DNA of 64,000 nt from Crocodylus rhombifer. Lineage: Eukaryota; Chordata; Crocodylia; Crocodylidae. The notes beneath the pieces were generated by a model. It did not search any database. It saw nothing but the letters and a program-made list of their open reading frames with translations, and was not told where the DNA came from. The position numbers and the translations under genes are program-made. Shown here piece by piece: positions 1-13,700 of this stretch; position 1 is the first letter of the stretch, and each line of letters opens with the position of its first letter. The stretch spans positions 205,791-269,790 of the forward strand of contig JAVSML010020408.1 in assembly GCA_038503035.1 (NCBI GenBank), in the 5' to 3' direction.

Positions 1-3000
1 TAGCTCCACATCTGATTTTGCTGTTCTTCATTCAGAGCCATCTTTTCTTCTCTGTCACTCAGCTATTCCAAAGATTATGGTGATAAAAATTCATGTCACA
101 AAGCCTTAGTTGCTGGTATCCTGACAAATTAGTGTTCTATTTTTGTCTACCATGGATGGCAGATTCCACTTGTTACATCTGTAGAGTAGATAGCAGCACT
201 TCCTAATGATTTAATTGTTTTACCAAAATACTAAATTGTCTCCATTTAATTGTTATACAATAATCAAGTTGGCTTTCGATGCTCTGTTAATTTATGATTT
301 TCCAGGTGATGATCCTCCCATCAATCTGATGGGCTCATTTATCTGGACTAATTCCACTGTAATTTTCTTATTCATTTTTTGCTGAAGTACCCCATTTGCA
401 TTTAAAAAGCAGTCAATACAGGTTAATAAAATTGTGTCAACTAATCATTAAGGAGATGTAAAACTGGCACAAAATAAACTGTCTTTCTCTGGGCCTGCTT
501 TAGAAGATAGTCAGTGTCTTTGGAGGCTGGCCAGAAAGCTCATGGGCTGCTTTATATTCAAATCATGGAATGAAATTTGATCCCTGCAAGATAAGACTTT
601 GGTTTTGGACCATGTCAAAAAGATGCCACTTCACAAACACCATTTCCTAAAAGAACTATGTTTTTCCTTAAACTAATGTCAGCTTTTCCTTAGACTGATC
701 CACCACAACAACCTTGCTGAGCTTGTTACGCGAGATGAGACCTCAGCGTGCGATAGTACAGAATGGCTACAGGCAATACCACATCTGACTGCACTTCTCC
801 TGAAAGATGGTAACCTTGCAGGGAAGGGAGGGAGGTACAAATGCCAGGCTATGTGGAAGCCTCTCCAAGGGCTTTGCTTTGCACTTGAAATCCAAAATTT
901 TCATAAACATGCTAAAAATGTATGGGCCTTGGGACCAATCCGTTACCTGGAGCATCTGCTTGAAATGCAGCTGTCACTTATCATTAGGTCCCATCTAAAC
1001 CCAGGCTGAGTTGTGCCTCTGGTTGCTGAAGCAAATGTAGGTCTGCGAACCAGTGTGTGAATTAAGTTTCAGCACTTGGGACTGGGTTATCTATAGCAGC
1101 ACACCAGCAGTCCGAGCAGACCTTGTATTTATAAGGACATACCTCCTTGAGCGCCCAGCTCAAACAGGTGAATTCTGAAAACTACCCCGTCTGGCCAGGC
1201 TGGGGCTTGCAAAGATCAGGGTGCAGGAGATGGAAATAAAGCCAGGAAGGCTCCAACCTAACGGGGAAAAAATGTTCTGTTGGCTGCAGAGCTGCATAGG
1301 CAGAAAATCTAACCCCCAGTCCTCCTCCACAGAGGAGGAATCTTGCCCCCGTGAAGTCGAGGGTAGCCTTGCCACTGATTGCGCTGGGACAGGGATCTCA
1401 TCTGTAGATAAAGATGATTCTTAATCTCAAATGAATTCCGCGGAGAATTTTCTTCAGCCAGGTCAATAACTCTTCCATTTCCCACATGTTACTTCTGCTA
1501 AACTGGTCCCTGGTGTAATTAACCCTGTAACGCTGCACATTAATTCAGCAACAAATGCACCCAAGTGTTGTCATTAATACCTACAAATTGTATCACGTTT
1601 AATTGCCTTTGGCTCCTATAATATGTTTTGCTGCCATTTAGTGCAAGGTGTCTTCTCTATTCATCTCCTCACTCCCTTTTGACCTATGTGTTGAGCTGTC
1701 ATATGCAATAATAGGCCATTTGGTAACAGACTCTGACTCCTGAATAATTTACTGAGTAGCATTGCTCCTAAAAGTGTTCCCATTTCGTGACTGATATGGA
1801 ATGTCACATTATTTGTACACCCTGTCATTTGCTCTCTGTTTCCTTCCCTGCAGGATTCTAACTGTTCCTACGCAGCAGCTCACCCCCTTTTCACTTTCGG
1901 CTGCAGAATTAAATCAAGAGTTTAAAAACTGTCTTGTTTCAGATCAGCTAACAGCATTAAAAAGCAACAGCAAAGCAGGAGTATCTAAGCCAAGACCAAT
2001 GAGTTGGAGCATCCCTCCACAGGGAAAGCAAGAGGAAAGAGGAAGCCACCTGCAAACAAGAATGGTCAGGTAGGGAAACCAAACACATGCAACCAGTCCT
2101 GTTTGCTAGCTTTCAATCACCTTGGCTTGAACGTGACACCCCCCTTCTCACATGCACTGCTCAGCCCAATTCAAGTAAGTAACACAGAAGTCAAACACCA
2201 ATGGTCCTAATGGTGCTCTTCATCACGCCACACCGCTCCCCGTATCCACTATGAATTCTGCCTGGGTCTTCGGGTTATGGCACTCATACAAGATCCACTC
2301 TCTCACCCACTTCTTATGAAACACAACTGACAGAATCACAGCTAAGGACCTAGTCTGCTGACGGTAATGAGGGTTGGACAGGGCTCATTGTATTGTTAAT
2401 ATTTACTGTCTGTAACCAGTGTACACTATTAAAACTAATAAAACATTTAAACAGAAAAAGCCCAAAAGGAGAGAAAAAAAATAATCATGTACTAAAATCT
2501 CTTAAAATGCATTAAACCTCCACATCTTAAGATACAACTTTTATTATTAATGAATTAATTGCATAAGCAACAGGGGATTGTTCCAGTCCCAGCACATAAA
2601 TGTTACCACACTTATCTGCCACCACTGCTACGTTAATGCTAATTTAGTCTGACAAACACCATGAGCAAATGCTGTGTTGCCAGTCTTGGGATGCAAAACA
2701 ATGTCCTCATACCTGTCTTCACAATTTCTTTCCTCTTGCCTAGGACACTGTTATTTTCACTTAGTGAAAATTAATTCCTTAGCTTCAGGAATTAAAAGGA
2801 AAAAACATGTTTGAATTGTTTAACAGCATGAATTATACTGGTGCTGATTTTGCTGAAAGGTCAGTTCTGAGAGCATCTTACTGAACACGGTATATCAGCT
2901 GGGACACAAATGTCTAGACACTGTTAAGACATTATTCTGGCTCCACTGGAAATACAATTTAATTGAAGGTTCTGCCATTCTCTCCAAATATACGCTGCTA

Positions 3001-5497
3001 TAGAAATGTTTCACTTGTCATGCCTTTTTAGATTGATGTCAATATCTTTCCTGATATTTTACTGATAGCAATGACAACACGTTAACATGCAAATTCTTTT
3101 AAAATGTCTGTAAACTCATATGTGCGTTTCCATATTGTGTATAAATATATTCTCTACATAAGTTCTATACTCAGACTGTATTGCCATATTAAAAACCAAC
3201 CTAGTAATTACAGTATTGCCTCACACTTAAGGTTTAACGGTGCCATTCAAGTGCTCTAGAGCGAGGTGCTGTGGCAAAACATACCAGAAAAATAACAGTC
3301 TTGTTTATACGGTAAGGAACTCATCTGACTCAACATTTTTAAAAACAAATGGAAGAAGGGTTTTTATAATCTATTCATTTCCAAGAGAATTATAAACCAA
3401 GTATTTTCAATGAAGATTCAGAATGCAATGTTTATTCATTGTATGGAATTGGTGGTTCTTGTTGATTTCCCCCAGAGAAATGAGCAACTGAGGACCAAAA
3501 ATAATTCAGAACTGGTGAACCACAGCAATCCACTGGTGTGTAAATGCTACGGACACTTTAACATTTGCTGCACTTCTATCTGCTGCAATTAATTTTGATC
3601 AGATGTCTGCCGTCTAGATTTATTACTAACTGACGGGTGACAAAGAATGCTCTTGGCCAGTTTTGTGACCATAAAACCTTTGTGATATTTGAAAAATTCA
3701 TATGCAATTATACTGAATATTCAAGAGCAGAGACACTTCTGAGCTGCAGGGAAGGCTGTTAGCAGCTCTCTTACTATCAGTGCTTTCTTTTATATCATAC
3801 TACCAACACAATACAACAAAACACTCTGATATAGTGTAGGCAAGCATCATGTCCTGTCTAGCTCAAACCAGAAGATTCATTTACTCTCTGCTTAGAAGGC
3901 TGATTCAGAAAGCATTTATGAAGGTGCTAAAGTCTCTCTAAGACAACATGTAAGCATGTGTTTACCCTTAAATCACATCCATAATTGCTGCTCCAAATAC
4001 AGATGATTTCTTGTATCAGGCCCTTGCAGAGAGCTGTTCAGGTCTGTGTGGCCACAGACTTGATGAACTGAATTTGCACTCCACTCTAGGATACTGATGG
4101 TGTCAATGAAAAGGTCACCCACCCAAGGCACCCAGCACTCTTTCAGGACCCACACCAAAGATTACTCTTTTTAAGCTGCATAACTGCACTTGTGACAGCA
4201 AACAAACAAGGCCAAGAAGTCCCTTGGAACAGAGCAGCTGTCTCACCATAAGTAAGGACTGCAGGATCTGCCCTACATTCAATACTGAACACACAAGAAA
4301 GACATCAGGAAGCTTCTGCACTTGATGGGCCTGAAACAGAGAAGATGTCTGCAGTTTCATCCAGTGCAAGGCCCATCCCCATGGCCAGGAAGCCTATCAG
4401 TAATGAAACAATGCACTGGTTGTCAACAGAAGCAAACAGTTATTGACAGCATCATGGCTGGAAAGAAACCAGCTGGTTGTAATGGACCTTTCAGCATCAT
4501 CTCAAAGGCTTCAGCTTCACAAAGGTTGTTCATGAATTGAGGGGACCCCACCTGCGAGCCAAGTCCCCTGCCGAGGCATCCCTTGGTAGTGTCACAGCTA
4601 GCGACTGGTACAGCAGTGAGGCACTATCTCAGTTACTTGAGAAATACCTTGCCACCTACAGTTTACAATCACTGATGTTTGTCAGCCAGGAGTTTCTGGG
4701 GTAGATCCTATGCAAGCAAAGTGCCCACTGGAAAGACAGCCTCCTGTCCATCCTTCAGCCTCCTGCAAGGCTAGGATCTGCACCAGTCAAGAGTCCACTT
4801 ATGATCACATAACTGTGGGTCACTGGTCTGCCATAATGAGCAAATGGCAAGTAAGTGTCCAATATCAAGACCATTTATTCATTAAAATTTAAAAAGCTGT
4901 ACTATATAGATAGATATAGAGGGAGGGGGATGCAGAGAAAGCTGGAGCAGTCTTAGAAAGTGTTTTCTATATGTCTTATAATTTATTCATGACTTTCCTG
5001 ACAGCAAAGCACTACAGTCTGCAGTCCATCCGACTTGGCAAATGCATCAAACCACATGAGACCAAGATTCAGCACCCAGTTACATTCTGACAAGCCCAAT
5101 GAATCTGCTGGGTTGCACCCATGTAAAGTGAAAAGAATCTGCCACATTATCAAATGCTCAGAGACAGAGTGTTGTTCTCCCATTGTCAAATACTAGAAAA
5201 CAAAATTACTCTCAGAACTGGCAGAGCCATCAGTGATTCAGTGCGGGAAGATTTACATAATCAACTGCACTTCTGCTCATAAAAGCCCCTAGATATTGTC
5301 TCAGACTTCTCCAATCTCACCACATCTCCTGCAAAAAATGAAAATAAATGGAAATGGAAGAAGTAGATGTGTAGAGAAAGGCTGTCTCTCCTATTCCCAA
5401 CTAAAGACAAAACTGGGTATTCAGGATCACGTTTTTGCCATCCCATAGAGAGAACCTAAGGGAGTTTATGAAAGGAATTATAAGAACTGCTTGTCTT
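1..5497. other. Unique non-coding sequence, no gene seen
   Basis: AT-rich sequence with only short open frames (90 codons or fewer), none with a recognisable domain. No interspersed repeat was recognised by eye. Around 1440-1700 the sequence is dense in homeodomain-like TAATTA/ATTAAT cores and free of repeats, so it is a candidate conserved non-coding element. No strong microsatellite occurs here. Confidence 0.6.
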
Positions 5498-5560
5498 CAA
5501 CAGCAGGGGCCTGGACTCAGTGACCCAAGGAGTCTCTTTCAATCCTATGCTCTGATGAAT
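5498..5560 (+). mobile_element. CR1 LINE 3'-end fragment
   Basis: The stretch reads like the diverged last ~60 bases of a CR1 element: a GCAGGGG...TGGACT block, then a degraded TGACC...AGGAGTC block, then TTTCAATCCTATG and TCTGATGA. This order matches the usual CR1 tail, in which 'ggttggactagatgacc' leads to 'ccttccagccctatgattctatga'. No coding part remains upstream. CR1 copies are typically 5'-truncated, so a tail-only copy is normal. It is old, judging by the many substitutions. Confidence 0.55.
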
Positions 5561-6537
5561 GAAAAATACCCCTCCAATACCTCAATATCCTGTACAAATC
5601 GCACTGCTCAAGAAGATAATCTTTATTTCACCTAAGGCAAAAGCCCTGAGGACCCCAAAGTCTCTTATGTAATAAAGATGGTGTGGTTCTTGTGAAAAGT
5701 CTGGTTTAAACTCTGTAACCTGGGTTAAGAGCCCAGATTGTTACGCCTATGCACTTGATGCACATTCTCGTTTCTTGGTTCCATTCAGTGATAAAAATGA
5801 CTCTGTGCCTATTCACAACAGGATAAGGCAGGTTTGTAGCAGTTACCATGAAAATTATTTCTTATTAGTGTGAAAAAGTGTCTGCAAAATAAAAATAAAA
5901 AATCATAACACTGCATCTGTTAATCAAACATCCACATTACCTGCAAGCTAACATTTTATCTTCTCCGAAAACTCAAAGTGGAGATATACTGCCGACCAAT
6001 GGACTTACCTTCTCAGTGCGATCTGCTCACCCATCACCATCTCCCAAGGGTTCTGCAGTGTCTTGTGAGCTCTGGGGAGAAAAATTAAAAGGAGAAACTG
6101 TGGTTACTCTCAGCGTGCATTGACTTCAGACAGCCAGTTAGCCAGCATCACCACATGCTCACCCAAGATGGAACCTCAATTTACTCGTCCTTACTCTGGG
6201 ATGCAGCCTTTGATCAATGCTGCAAACACACTATTCTGGTTTCTGACCACATTATACATGACCCAGCGTGTTTGTTTCCATAAGTGCGTGTCTGCAGAAG
6301 CCTTTACTGCTACCCTCAATTTTTATTTATCAAGCTAAAAATATATTCAGCACTTTACAGAGCACAGAAGAAGAGACAGTTCTCATACCAAGGGCATAAC
6401 ACCAAAATAAGAAGGATGGCAATCTTCTGCCTTGGCTCCCAACTATACAAAACCACTGGAGCTCATTTAAAATGTGCAGCTGGAATCAGGCTGAGCAAAG
6501 TACAAGGAAACATATGAAAGGGCATTACCTCACCTGG
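5561..6537. other. Unique non-coding sequence
   Basis: No gene or repeat recognised. Open frames are 77 codons or shorter, apart from reverse-strand frames created by the adjacent poly(A) tract. Confidence 0.5.
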
Positions 6538-6600
6538 AGCAGGAGGGTGGACTAGACAGTCTATAGGTCTCAACATATCTATTACTATGAATGACAAAAT
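6538..6600 (+). mobile_element. CR1 LINE 3'-end fragment before a poly(A) tract
   Basis: Contains GGAGGGTGGACTAGACAGTC, then TATAGGTCTCAACATATCTA and TTACTATGAATGA. This is the CR1 3'-terminal order of 'ggactagatga', 'aggtccc' and 'ctatgattctatga'. The end runs almost directly into 30 adenines. That is unusual, because CR1 normally ends in short ATTCTATG-type repeats and not poly(A). The A tract may be a later expansion or belong to a separate insertion. Confidence 0.55.
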
Positions 6601-6602
6601 TG

Positions 6603-6632
<30 letters not shown>
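6603..6632 (+). repeat. Poly(A) tract, 30 A
   Basis: An uninterrupted run of 30 adenines, counted directly. It sits 3' of a CR1-type tail. No AATAAA lies at normal polyadenylation distance and no clear target-site duplication is visible. Likely length-polymorphic. Confidence 0.95.
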
Positions 6633-6635
<3 letters not shown>

Positions 6636-6783
6636 AGCCCCTTCTTATGGATAATTCCACGAACCGACTAGCAATATGTATTGTCAGAGGTATCAAGGGC
6701 CAACTTTCCAGTGCTGTGTGGATCAGGATGCATCTAAATAAACACTGCACCTAAGCTTTACCCATTTCCACATGGGAAACTTA

Positions 6784-7092
6784 GGCTGCCTATACACTAT
6801 ATACTCGCTGCTGTTCTAACGAGATCAGTCGTGTCTGCTCCATGTTCTAACTACAATGCTGCAGCACAACTGCAGCCTCATGTGTATTAAGCCCCCGTGC
6901 ATTTAAAAATGGCTGCAGAGTGCTTTAACTAAACCTCGTTGAATAAGGTTTATCTAAAGTGCCCCATGCCCATTTTTAAATGCACGGGGGCTTAATACAC
7001 ATGATGCTGTGGCATTTTAATTAGTGTCTACCTGGGAACCACTCGAATTAAAATGCCCTCCCCTCCACCTCCGAGCACGTGTATAGGCGGCC
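6784..7092. mobile_element. Harbinger-like MITE (non-autonomous DNA transposon), 309 bp
   Basis: The left end GGCTGCCTATACAC and the reverse complement of the right end, GGCCGCCTATACAC, form a 14-bp terminal inverted repeat with one mismatch. The flanks are TTA on the left (6781-6783) and TTA on the right (7093-7095). A 3-bp TWA-type target duplication is typical of PIF/Harbinger elements. The interior is a foldback with a perfect 34-bp inverted repeat (6879-6912 with 6970-7003) and a second perfect 12-bp pair (7011-7022 with 7046-7057). No transposase coding is present, so it would need an autonomous partner. MITE-like families of this kind are known to be abundant in crocodilians (the Chompy group); assignment to that group is inference. 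Confidence 0.72.
6879..7003. repeat. Perfect 34-bp inverted repeat inside the MITE
   Basis: Arms 6879-6912 and 6970-7003 are exact reverse complements, beginning CATGTGTATTAAGCCCCCGT on the left, with a 57-bp spacer. The stem-loop could extrude as a cruciform or form a hairpin in RNA. Arm identity exceeds that of the element's own terminal repeats. Confidence 0.95.
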
Positions 7093-7719
7093 TTATTAGG
7101 TTTTACCTCCACAAGAGGCATTAGAGATGAGTGCCCTGTCTTTGTACAATCCTGTGCAAACAGAGATCTAAATTCCTCAAACCCTTTCTGTTTGTGTAAC
7201 AGTTTTTTCACAGTTTACAGCATAATTTTACTTTTTGAAGATTAAGTAATGAAAAAAATAAAATATCCAGACTTTCACAGAATACAGAGCTTTGTTTCCT
7301 GCTCTCAAAAACGACCACAAATACTTGTGTGTGAGATCTGAATTTTATTCACGTCTTTCACAATTCACCTTGACCTCTGGACCTTTTTTGATCTGGCTTT
7401 GTTGAATTATATAATTATATGCCATTAGTTCTTGGAAAGGCAGCATTTGAAGTTATCTATCAAGTTATTTTCATATTGCTAAATGGGAAATGAGAAAGAA
7501 CAAACAAAGTTTTTAGCATCTGTCAAAATTGGTGAGAAAGTAAAAATCTCCTTCGTTTAATACCACAGTATGCCATGGTAGTGACATAACAGGTACGGAA
7601 AGGATACTGTAGGAAAGTACCAAAGATATGACATTACTCAGATTGCAACCCAGCAAAGTTCCAACTAGGGCGCATATTTTCAAATGACTGAAAGTATGCA
7701 AAAATATTTAAGAGGAGCA
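7093..7719. other. Unique non-coding sequence
   Basis: No gene or repeat recognised. AT-rich, with open frames up to 64 codons. Confidence 0.5.
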
Positions 7720-7771
7720 TCAGGACACAGGATTGGGAGGGGCCTCCTGAGCCATCAAGCCACTGAGCAGC
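7720..7771 (-). mobile_element. Possible CR1 3' end, antisense
   Basis: ACAGGATTGGGAGGGGCCTC followed by CTGAGCCATCAAG resembles the reverse complement of a CR1 tail, in which 'aggaccc...cctcctgag..gatcatctagtcc' is the antisense reading. It is short and diverged, so this is tentative. Confidence 0.38.
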
Positions 7772-10700
7772 ACACTAACCTAGTGGGCAAGCTTTGAAAT
7801 GGAGGTGGGCTAAAAAGCTTTCTGCAGACATCCCTGAAACATGTATTTTAACTGCTTGCATGAGCATGTGGCTGCCTTGAGTTACACATGGATTCTTGCT
7901 GCCATGCCTGTCAATCTGACACTGTTCACAAAGTACCCATTTTTTTCATCCTGATGAATACTTTATTCCTATGACTAGATGATGAATGAAAGTAGTAAAC
8001 ATGCCACTAAATTAATTCATCCCTATGGCAGATTATCGCGGGAAGCTGAAAAGTTACCAAAATACACCCATTCTTATTGCAGTTTTAAGACTGATAGGGG
8101 AATCTCATTCACAAAAAGAGACTGTAATGACATAAATATAAATGCTAATATGAGGTTCAAATGCAATTTTAAATATTTATCTTGCAAAGGTAAACAGCCA
8201 AGGGAGCATATCTGAAGAGTAAATACACATTAAATCAATTCAAGTGCTCGCAAACTAATCTATTTTCAAATACATTTACTTGAAGGCAAAAAGTCTGCAT
8301 TGCTACGGATCCAGCTTTTCGGTGATGGTAGTGGAAAAAGAGATAAAAGAATGTGCCATGCATATCTGTCTTCATTGGAAGCACACATACTGCTCAGAAA
8401 GCATATATATTATCCTTTAGTTTTTCCTGAAGTTACCAATTATCATTATGCTCTTCATACACCATGCTATGCTTCACAGCTAAGATTCACCATTTCTAAT
8501 TAATTGAAATAATTATTTTCAATAAATTGTTCCAACAAAAAGTCCTGGGCATCTGAATGCTTTTAACATTTAGGGATGTTTAAAAACTATACCTGGCTCT
8601 GGACTAAACTTTGACAAGATTAATTTTAATTGCATTTTATAATGTGTTAAATCTTTGGAATGTCTAAAACATGGTGGAAGGGCACTGTAGGAAAATGCAG
8701 CCCCTGACGCACAAAACTACATGCACCTGAAGGTTAGGAAGAAGCCGTCAGTAAGGAAGGGTATTCCTTTAACTATCCAGCGCACAGTTTCGTGACCGGT
8801 CTCTATTAGAATATAGCAGACTACATGCAGGCAACAGTTCTAACTCTGTAGGACTGTTCCTAGCTCTAACAGCATAATGCCTACGCTGCTGAGAATGGAT
8901 CTAGAAACAAAATCATTACAAGTTGCCTGGATGTAAACTTGGGAACAAGCTCAAGATTATTATATTTCCTGTTACTTATAATTTAGAGACACTACATTAA
9001 TTTTTAATATTTGTATATTGCAAACAAAGTACTGTAGTTTTGACTTTTTTAATACAGTTTCCTTTTCAATTTTCTTGGACCTGTCAAAACCCTGTAATTT
9101 TGTCTGTTATTGCAGCTGGACGTTACCTACAAAAGAATAAATGTGATGTTCAGCAAAGATTGTGAAATTACAAAGAGCCCTGATTAATACGCCACAGAAG
9201 AGTAAATAATGCAAGCATATCTAATTTTGTTCTGCATAATATAACTAATTATACAACAATTCTTGGATTAAAGCACATCTTATGTAAACATAATGCACTC
9301 TCATTTGCAATGAATTCCCTCAGTTTAGTTAACCAATTGCTTTTCTAATTCTTGAGGTATCATTAAAACCTTCCTAATTTAAATACAAACAGATGTGTAT
9401 CATAATACCATTGTCAAATGTAACCCTTGATACTTCATAAATAAGTGAAGGAAAATTATATATTCCTCATGTGATATTTAATTACAAGGTTTGAAGAGGA
9501 AATAATAACTGCTAATGATGGAATTAAAGGCTTCAAGATCTAATTTGATTAAGCTATATGCACATTGGCATCTATCTTGGCATGCAGCAAAATTTATCAA
9601 GATGATTTTCTCAGTCATATGGGGCTTAATGCATTTTTAAAGTAAAAGAAGCTAAATTCCTGGTATATTATTAATGTTGGGTCACTTCCATAAAACAGCA
9701 GGAAATGCCTCAGCTATAATACCAGATGATGCCCAGATATGGAGAATGTTGGCAGTCTGAACTGAAGATGAAGGTATTTAATGGACCAACATCAGAAGCT
9801 TTTAGATCCAGATGACACTTATTTTACAGGATGTTATTATGTTAATAGACTGTAAAAAAGCCTAGAAGAACCTGGTTTTAATGTGTTTACCCCTGAAGAC
9901 CATCAAAAACCTGCGTTGTAGGCAATTCTCATGAATTATTACAGACTCTAAAAACAATTACCTTGTTATCATCTGTTTCAGCTTTCAGGTTCATTACAGT
10001 TAGCATACATATAGTAAAAGTAATGAGCAATCTCCCAGAAAATAGATAATTTACAAATACAGTCATGTGAGATTGATTAGATAAATTAAAACAGGTTAGA
10101 TTAGACAGACACTTTCTCTGGAAATGATGTGTTTTATTCTAGGGACCATGTACTGCTCTGTGAAGAAATTAGTTGAACAGTAAGTGTTAACTTAATATCT
10201 AATTAGGCGAGTCACTTTTTTTCCCTGTTACCTCCAGCTGCTTTGCATCTCCAGGCCTCTAGCAATGCCACATCCCCTTTCTTCTTTCCCAGCTGTTTTT
10301 CTTGTGGCTGAGAAGGAAGATGAAGGTAAAATAAACAGAGCAGCCCAAGCTAGCAGCAGTCCCTGGAGGCGCTGATCCAAATCAAAGCCTCTTCACATCT
10401 GTTCAACCAACTCCCTTGAGGCTATGATTTCACTTGAGAAGACCTGCCTAAGGACATGAAGCCTGCATGCTGTGACAAGGTGTGGAGTTAGTTTTATGGA
10501 CATATGCTGCACGTTCCCCTGCTACATCACCCTTAAATTAACAGGTAGAGAGCTCAAGAGATACTGAGATACGATGCGCAGCAGGCTCAATCATTAAACC
10601 ATACTAATTACAACCTAAAAAATAAGTGTTGCTTCTTTTTATAAACATATTGTCTTAGATACATATGTAGGCTCTTCTGCAGTAAGAGGCATGCCCAAAA

Positions 10701-13700
10701 TATGGTAGTTGTTGATACCTGGAGGAATTGTTGATATGCAAAACAGTAACATGTGGGTGCAGTTCACTGAAAATTAACGCAGAGCTGAACACAGCATTTC
10801 TCACATTTCAATGCCTTAAGCCAAATTCCTTGCTGAGGCAACTCCTCCAGCTTTGGTAAAGGGTATGCCAACAGAAAATCCCTAATCTTCTTTCTTAAGT
10901 TATACAGAGAATAGCCTCTGTTATGCTGTTATCAGTGTGGAAGAAAGCTCAGTTACAGTGACCGTTAATGCCATGTGCTGGGGAAGAGATAAAAATTAAT
11001 TCAAGTTTCCAGACGATGAATGGAAAGATCGTATCTGATTTCACATAAGCAGATACCCAGGGTGAAAGCCATCTAGTATGCAACAGTAGGGGTCATCTTC
11101 TGGTTACAGAGCAATACGCTAGACCACATCCAAGATTTAAAAAAATATATACTATGCTGAAGTTAGATTACTGAACCCATAAATAGAAATTTGGGACCCA
11201 ATTTGAATCCAGCTGATGGCACTGGGTATCTTTCAGTTGATTATAGTGGGCTCTGGTTTCTATAGAAGAGGTCAGGTTTTTAAAAGTAATAAGCCCTTAC
11301 CAGTCCCCATTGGTGTCACAACAACCAAGTAATAAGAATTTGGGAGGGGGGACACGACAAACAGGGGCCTAATTTTGCAGTCAGAAAATCAGTTCTAGAT
11401 TCCAGGTTTTGACTGTATTGCCTGAAGATCTGACATTTCTTGATTCTCTTTCTGTTAATTGTAAGCACGTGTATTTTCTTTATTATTTGCAGCACCGTGG
11501 CTCAGTCTTACCAACACATGAAATACATTCATCTCGTTGGCTATCTGCAGGTTTCCGAGATGCACCTGAGTTCACAGTAGCTGCCCGTACACGAGGTGAC
11601 ACAAATACAAAACTGTGCCGTGCATGAAAGGGGGCACCGAAGATTTTGAAAACAGTACAGTTCACTTTTATCTATTGTGTGGAAATTGCCACCAAAACAC
11701 TTCCTTAGGACAATTTATGAACAAACCAAGAAAATCAACATGTTATCCAAATCCTTCTATTTGCTTTATTTCTCGTACTGTACTAGAGTCTGCTCAATTC
11801 AAACATCCACGGTGAAGAACAGCCACTAAGTACATGAAGTTTAATAAAAAAATTAAACTTGAAAAGGAAGAGCTACTTCAGGCATTCAAAATTACTCCTG
11901 TGCCTTTATTTAAAAAATAATACATTAAATTTCATTATCATCCTACTCAGATGAATGCAATTATTATTAACAGTATCCATTCTTTCAATTTCTTAGCTAC
12001 TCATTAGCAGCCCCCAGGGTCAAGTATCAGTGGTGCGACACAGCAGTGACTTCCATTACTAGTATCCCTACCAAAAATAAAAACCATAGTTGCAAAGACT
12101 GGGTCTGGAAGATGAAAGCATTCTTAGACATTCCCTGAGGAAACAGAAACTTGTAGAGGTTCATTGTGGTATGATAGGGTCAGGTTTCCCAGGAGGGTCA
12201 TTTTCCACCATCTGGTAAAGCTATGCCTGAGCATTATCAATTTAGACAGCGTGTAAAACTACCTGATGAGACGCTAGACATCTATATAGCTGCATTATAA
12301 GAATTAGCCAGGACATGTCAATTGGGTAACCTTACGGTAATGAAATGATAGATGGCCAATTGGTGGGAAAGACCACAGCTCTCTAGATCTATACAGTATC
12401 ATTGTCTGGATCAAATTTGACACCGAGTATGGCACAAACATCTCTCAAGTGGAACAAGCCGTCAAGGAAGACAAGGCACTTAAACATGAGTGCAAATGCA
12501 AGTTAGAGAGAAATCAAGCTGCAAAGGAAAGAGGCAAAGAGAAGAGGAAGAACTGTAATAAAGCCTTGACTGGTTCATGTTCTTGCAATTCAACAGATGC
12601 CATTACCCTGCTTCCCCTGTTAACAGGCTTTTTAAAAGCTTAAAGATGCATTTATTGTTAAGTACAGCAGTACCCCACAAGTTACCTCATTCTCATGAAC
12701 ACGCTGTAGTTCATGGAGGCCCTCCTGCTTCGGGAATGCATTACAACGTTGTGGCGGCATAATGACAACCAAGTAAACCAAAGGGCCAGAGTCCTCCATC
12801 GCACTGAGCTCCGCTTGATACAAGACGAGGGAACATAGCAAAGGTAGGTGGTTCGGAAAGCTCCCCTGCTCCTCAGCCAGGGGAAGGGACAGGTCAGGCC
12901 TTGTTGTAAAAGCAAGGCAGACCAGCACTGCAAGGGCCGTACTGGACTAAACACACCCCTATCGCTCCCAGGCCACGGACTGACAACCGGGATGCCGGCC
13001 AGGGGAAGTGTCCAAGGGTATGTATGCCCTGTTATAAAAGCTGTTTGCAACAGTGCTTGAATCTCCTTATTCTTCATCTCCTCATCTGCCTCCCTTTGGC
13101 TTCAGTGGGATATTTTAACTAGACAAAATGCATAACAACATTTGTTCAGTGAAGGTGAAACTCCAGCCCCTTGGAGTCAATGGGTGTTTTGCAACTGCTC
13201 TCAGCGACCGTCTGCATGCGAGATGGGAGGAGGTCTCCTTGGCCCAGGATATTGTCAAGTGCCATTTTAAGTGACAGGAGCTATGGAACGACGGACTCTT
13301 TAAGGCGGCTGTATTAAGGCTAAATGCATTTATAAATCCACTGCAACTAACTGTCCTCCTGGGTAAGAGGAGTACTTCCAACAGGGATGGAAGACACAAG
13401 GTGAATAACTAAGACGCTCCCCTCCTAACAGTCAAACAAACCTTCTGAAATGTTAATCCCCTGCCCTGCAGTGGGGAGGTAGTTCAGACTGCTCTGACCT
13501 CATTAGAGAGACCTGAGACAATAAATGGATTAAACAGCATAAAAAGCGACAGCCCGGACTTGGGACAGAAGCACCGTGGAAGAGATGACAGGCATGCAAC
13601 TGTGACCAACGGAAATGGGCCGACAGGAGGGCCTGACGCACTTCAGCCCTACCGGGGTCTCCCCGTGGAGAAGAGCTGACTGACAAGTAGGCGAGGCATG

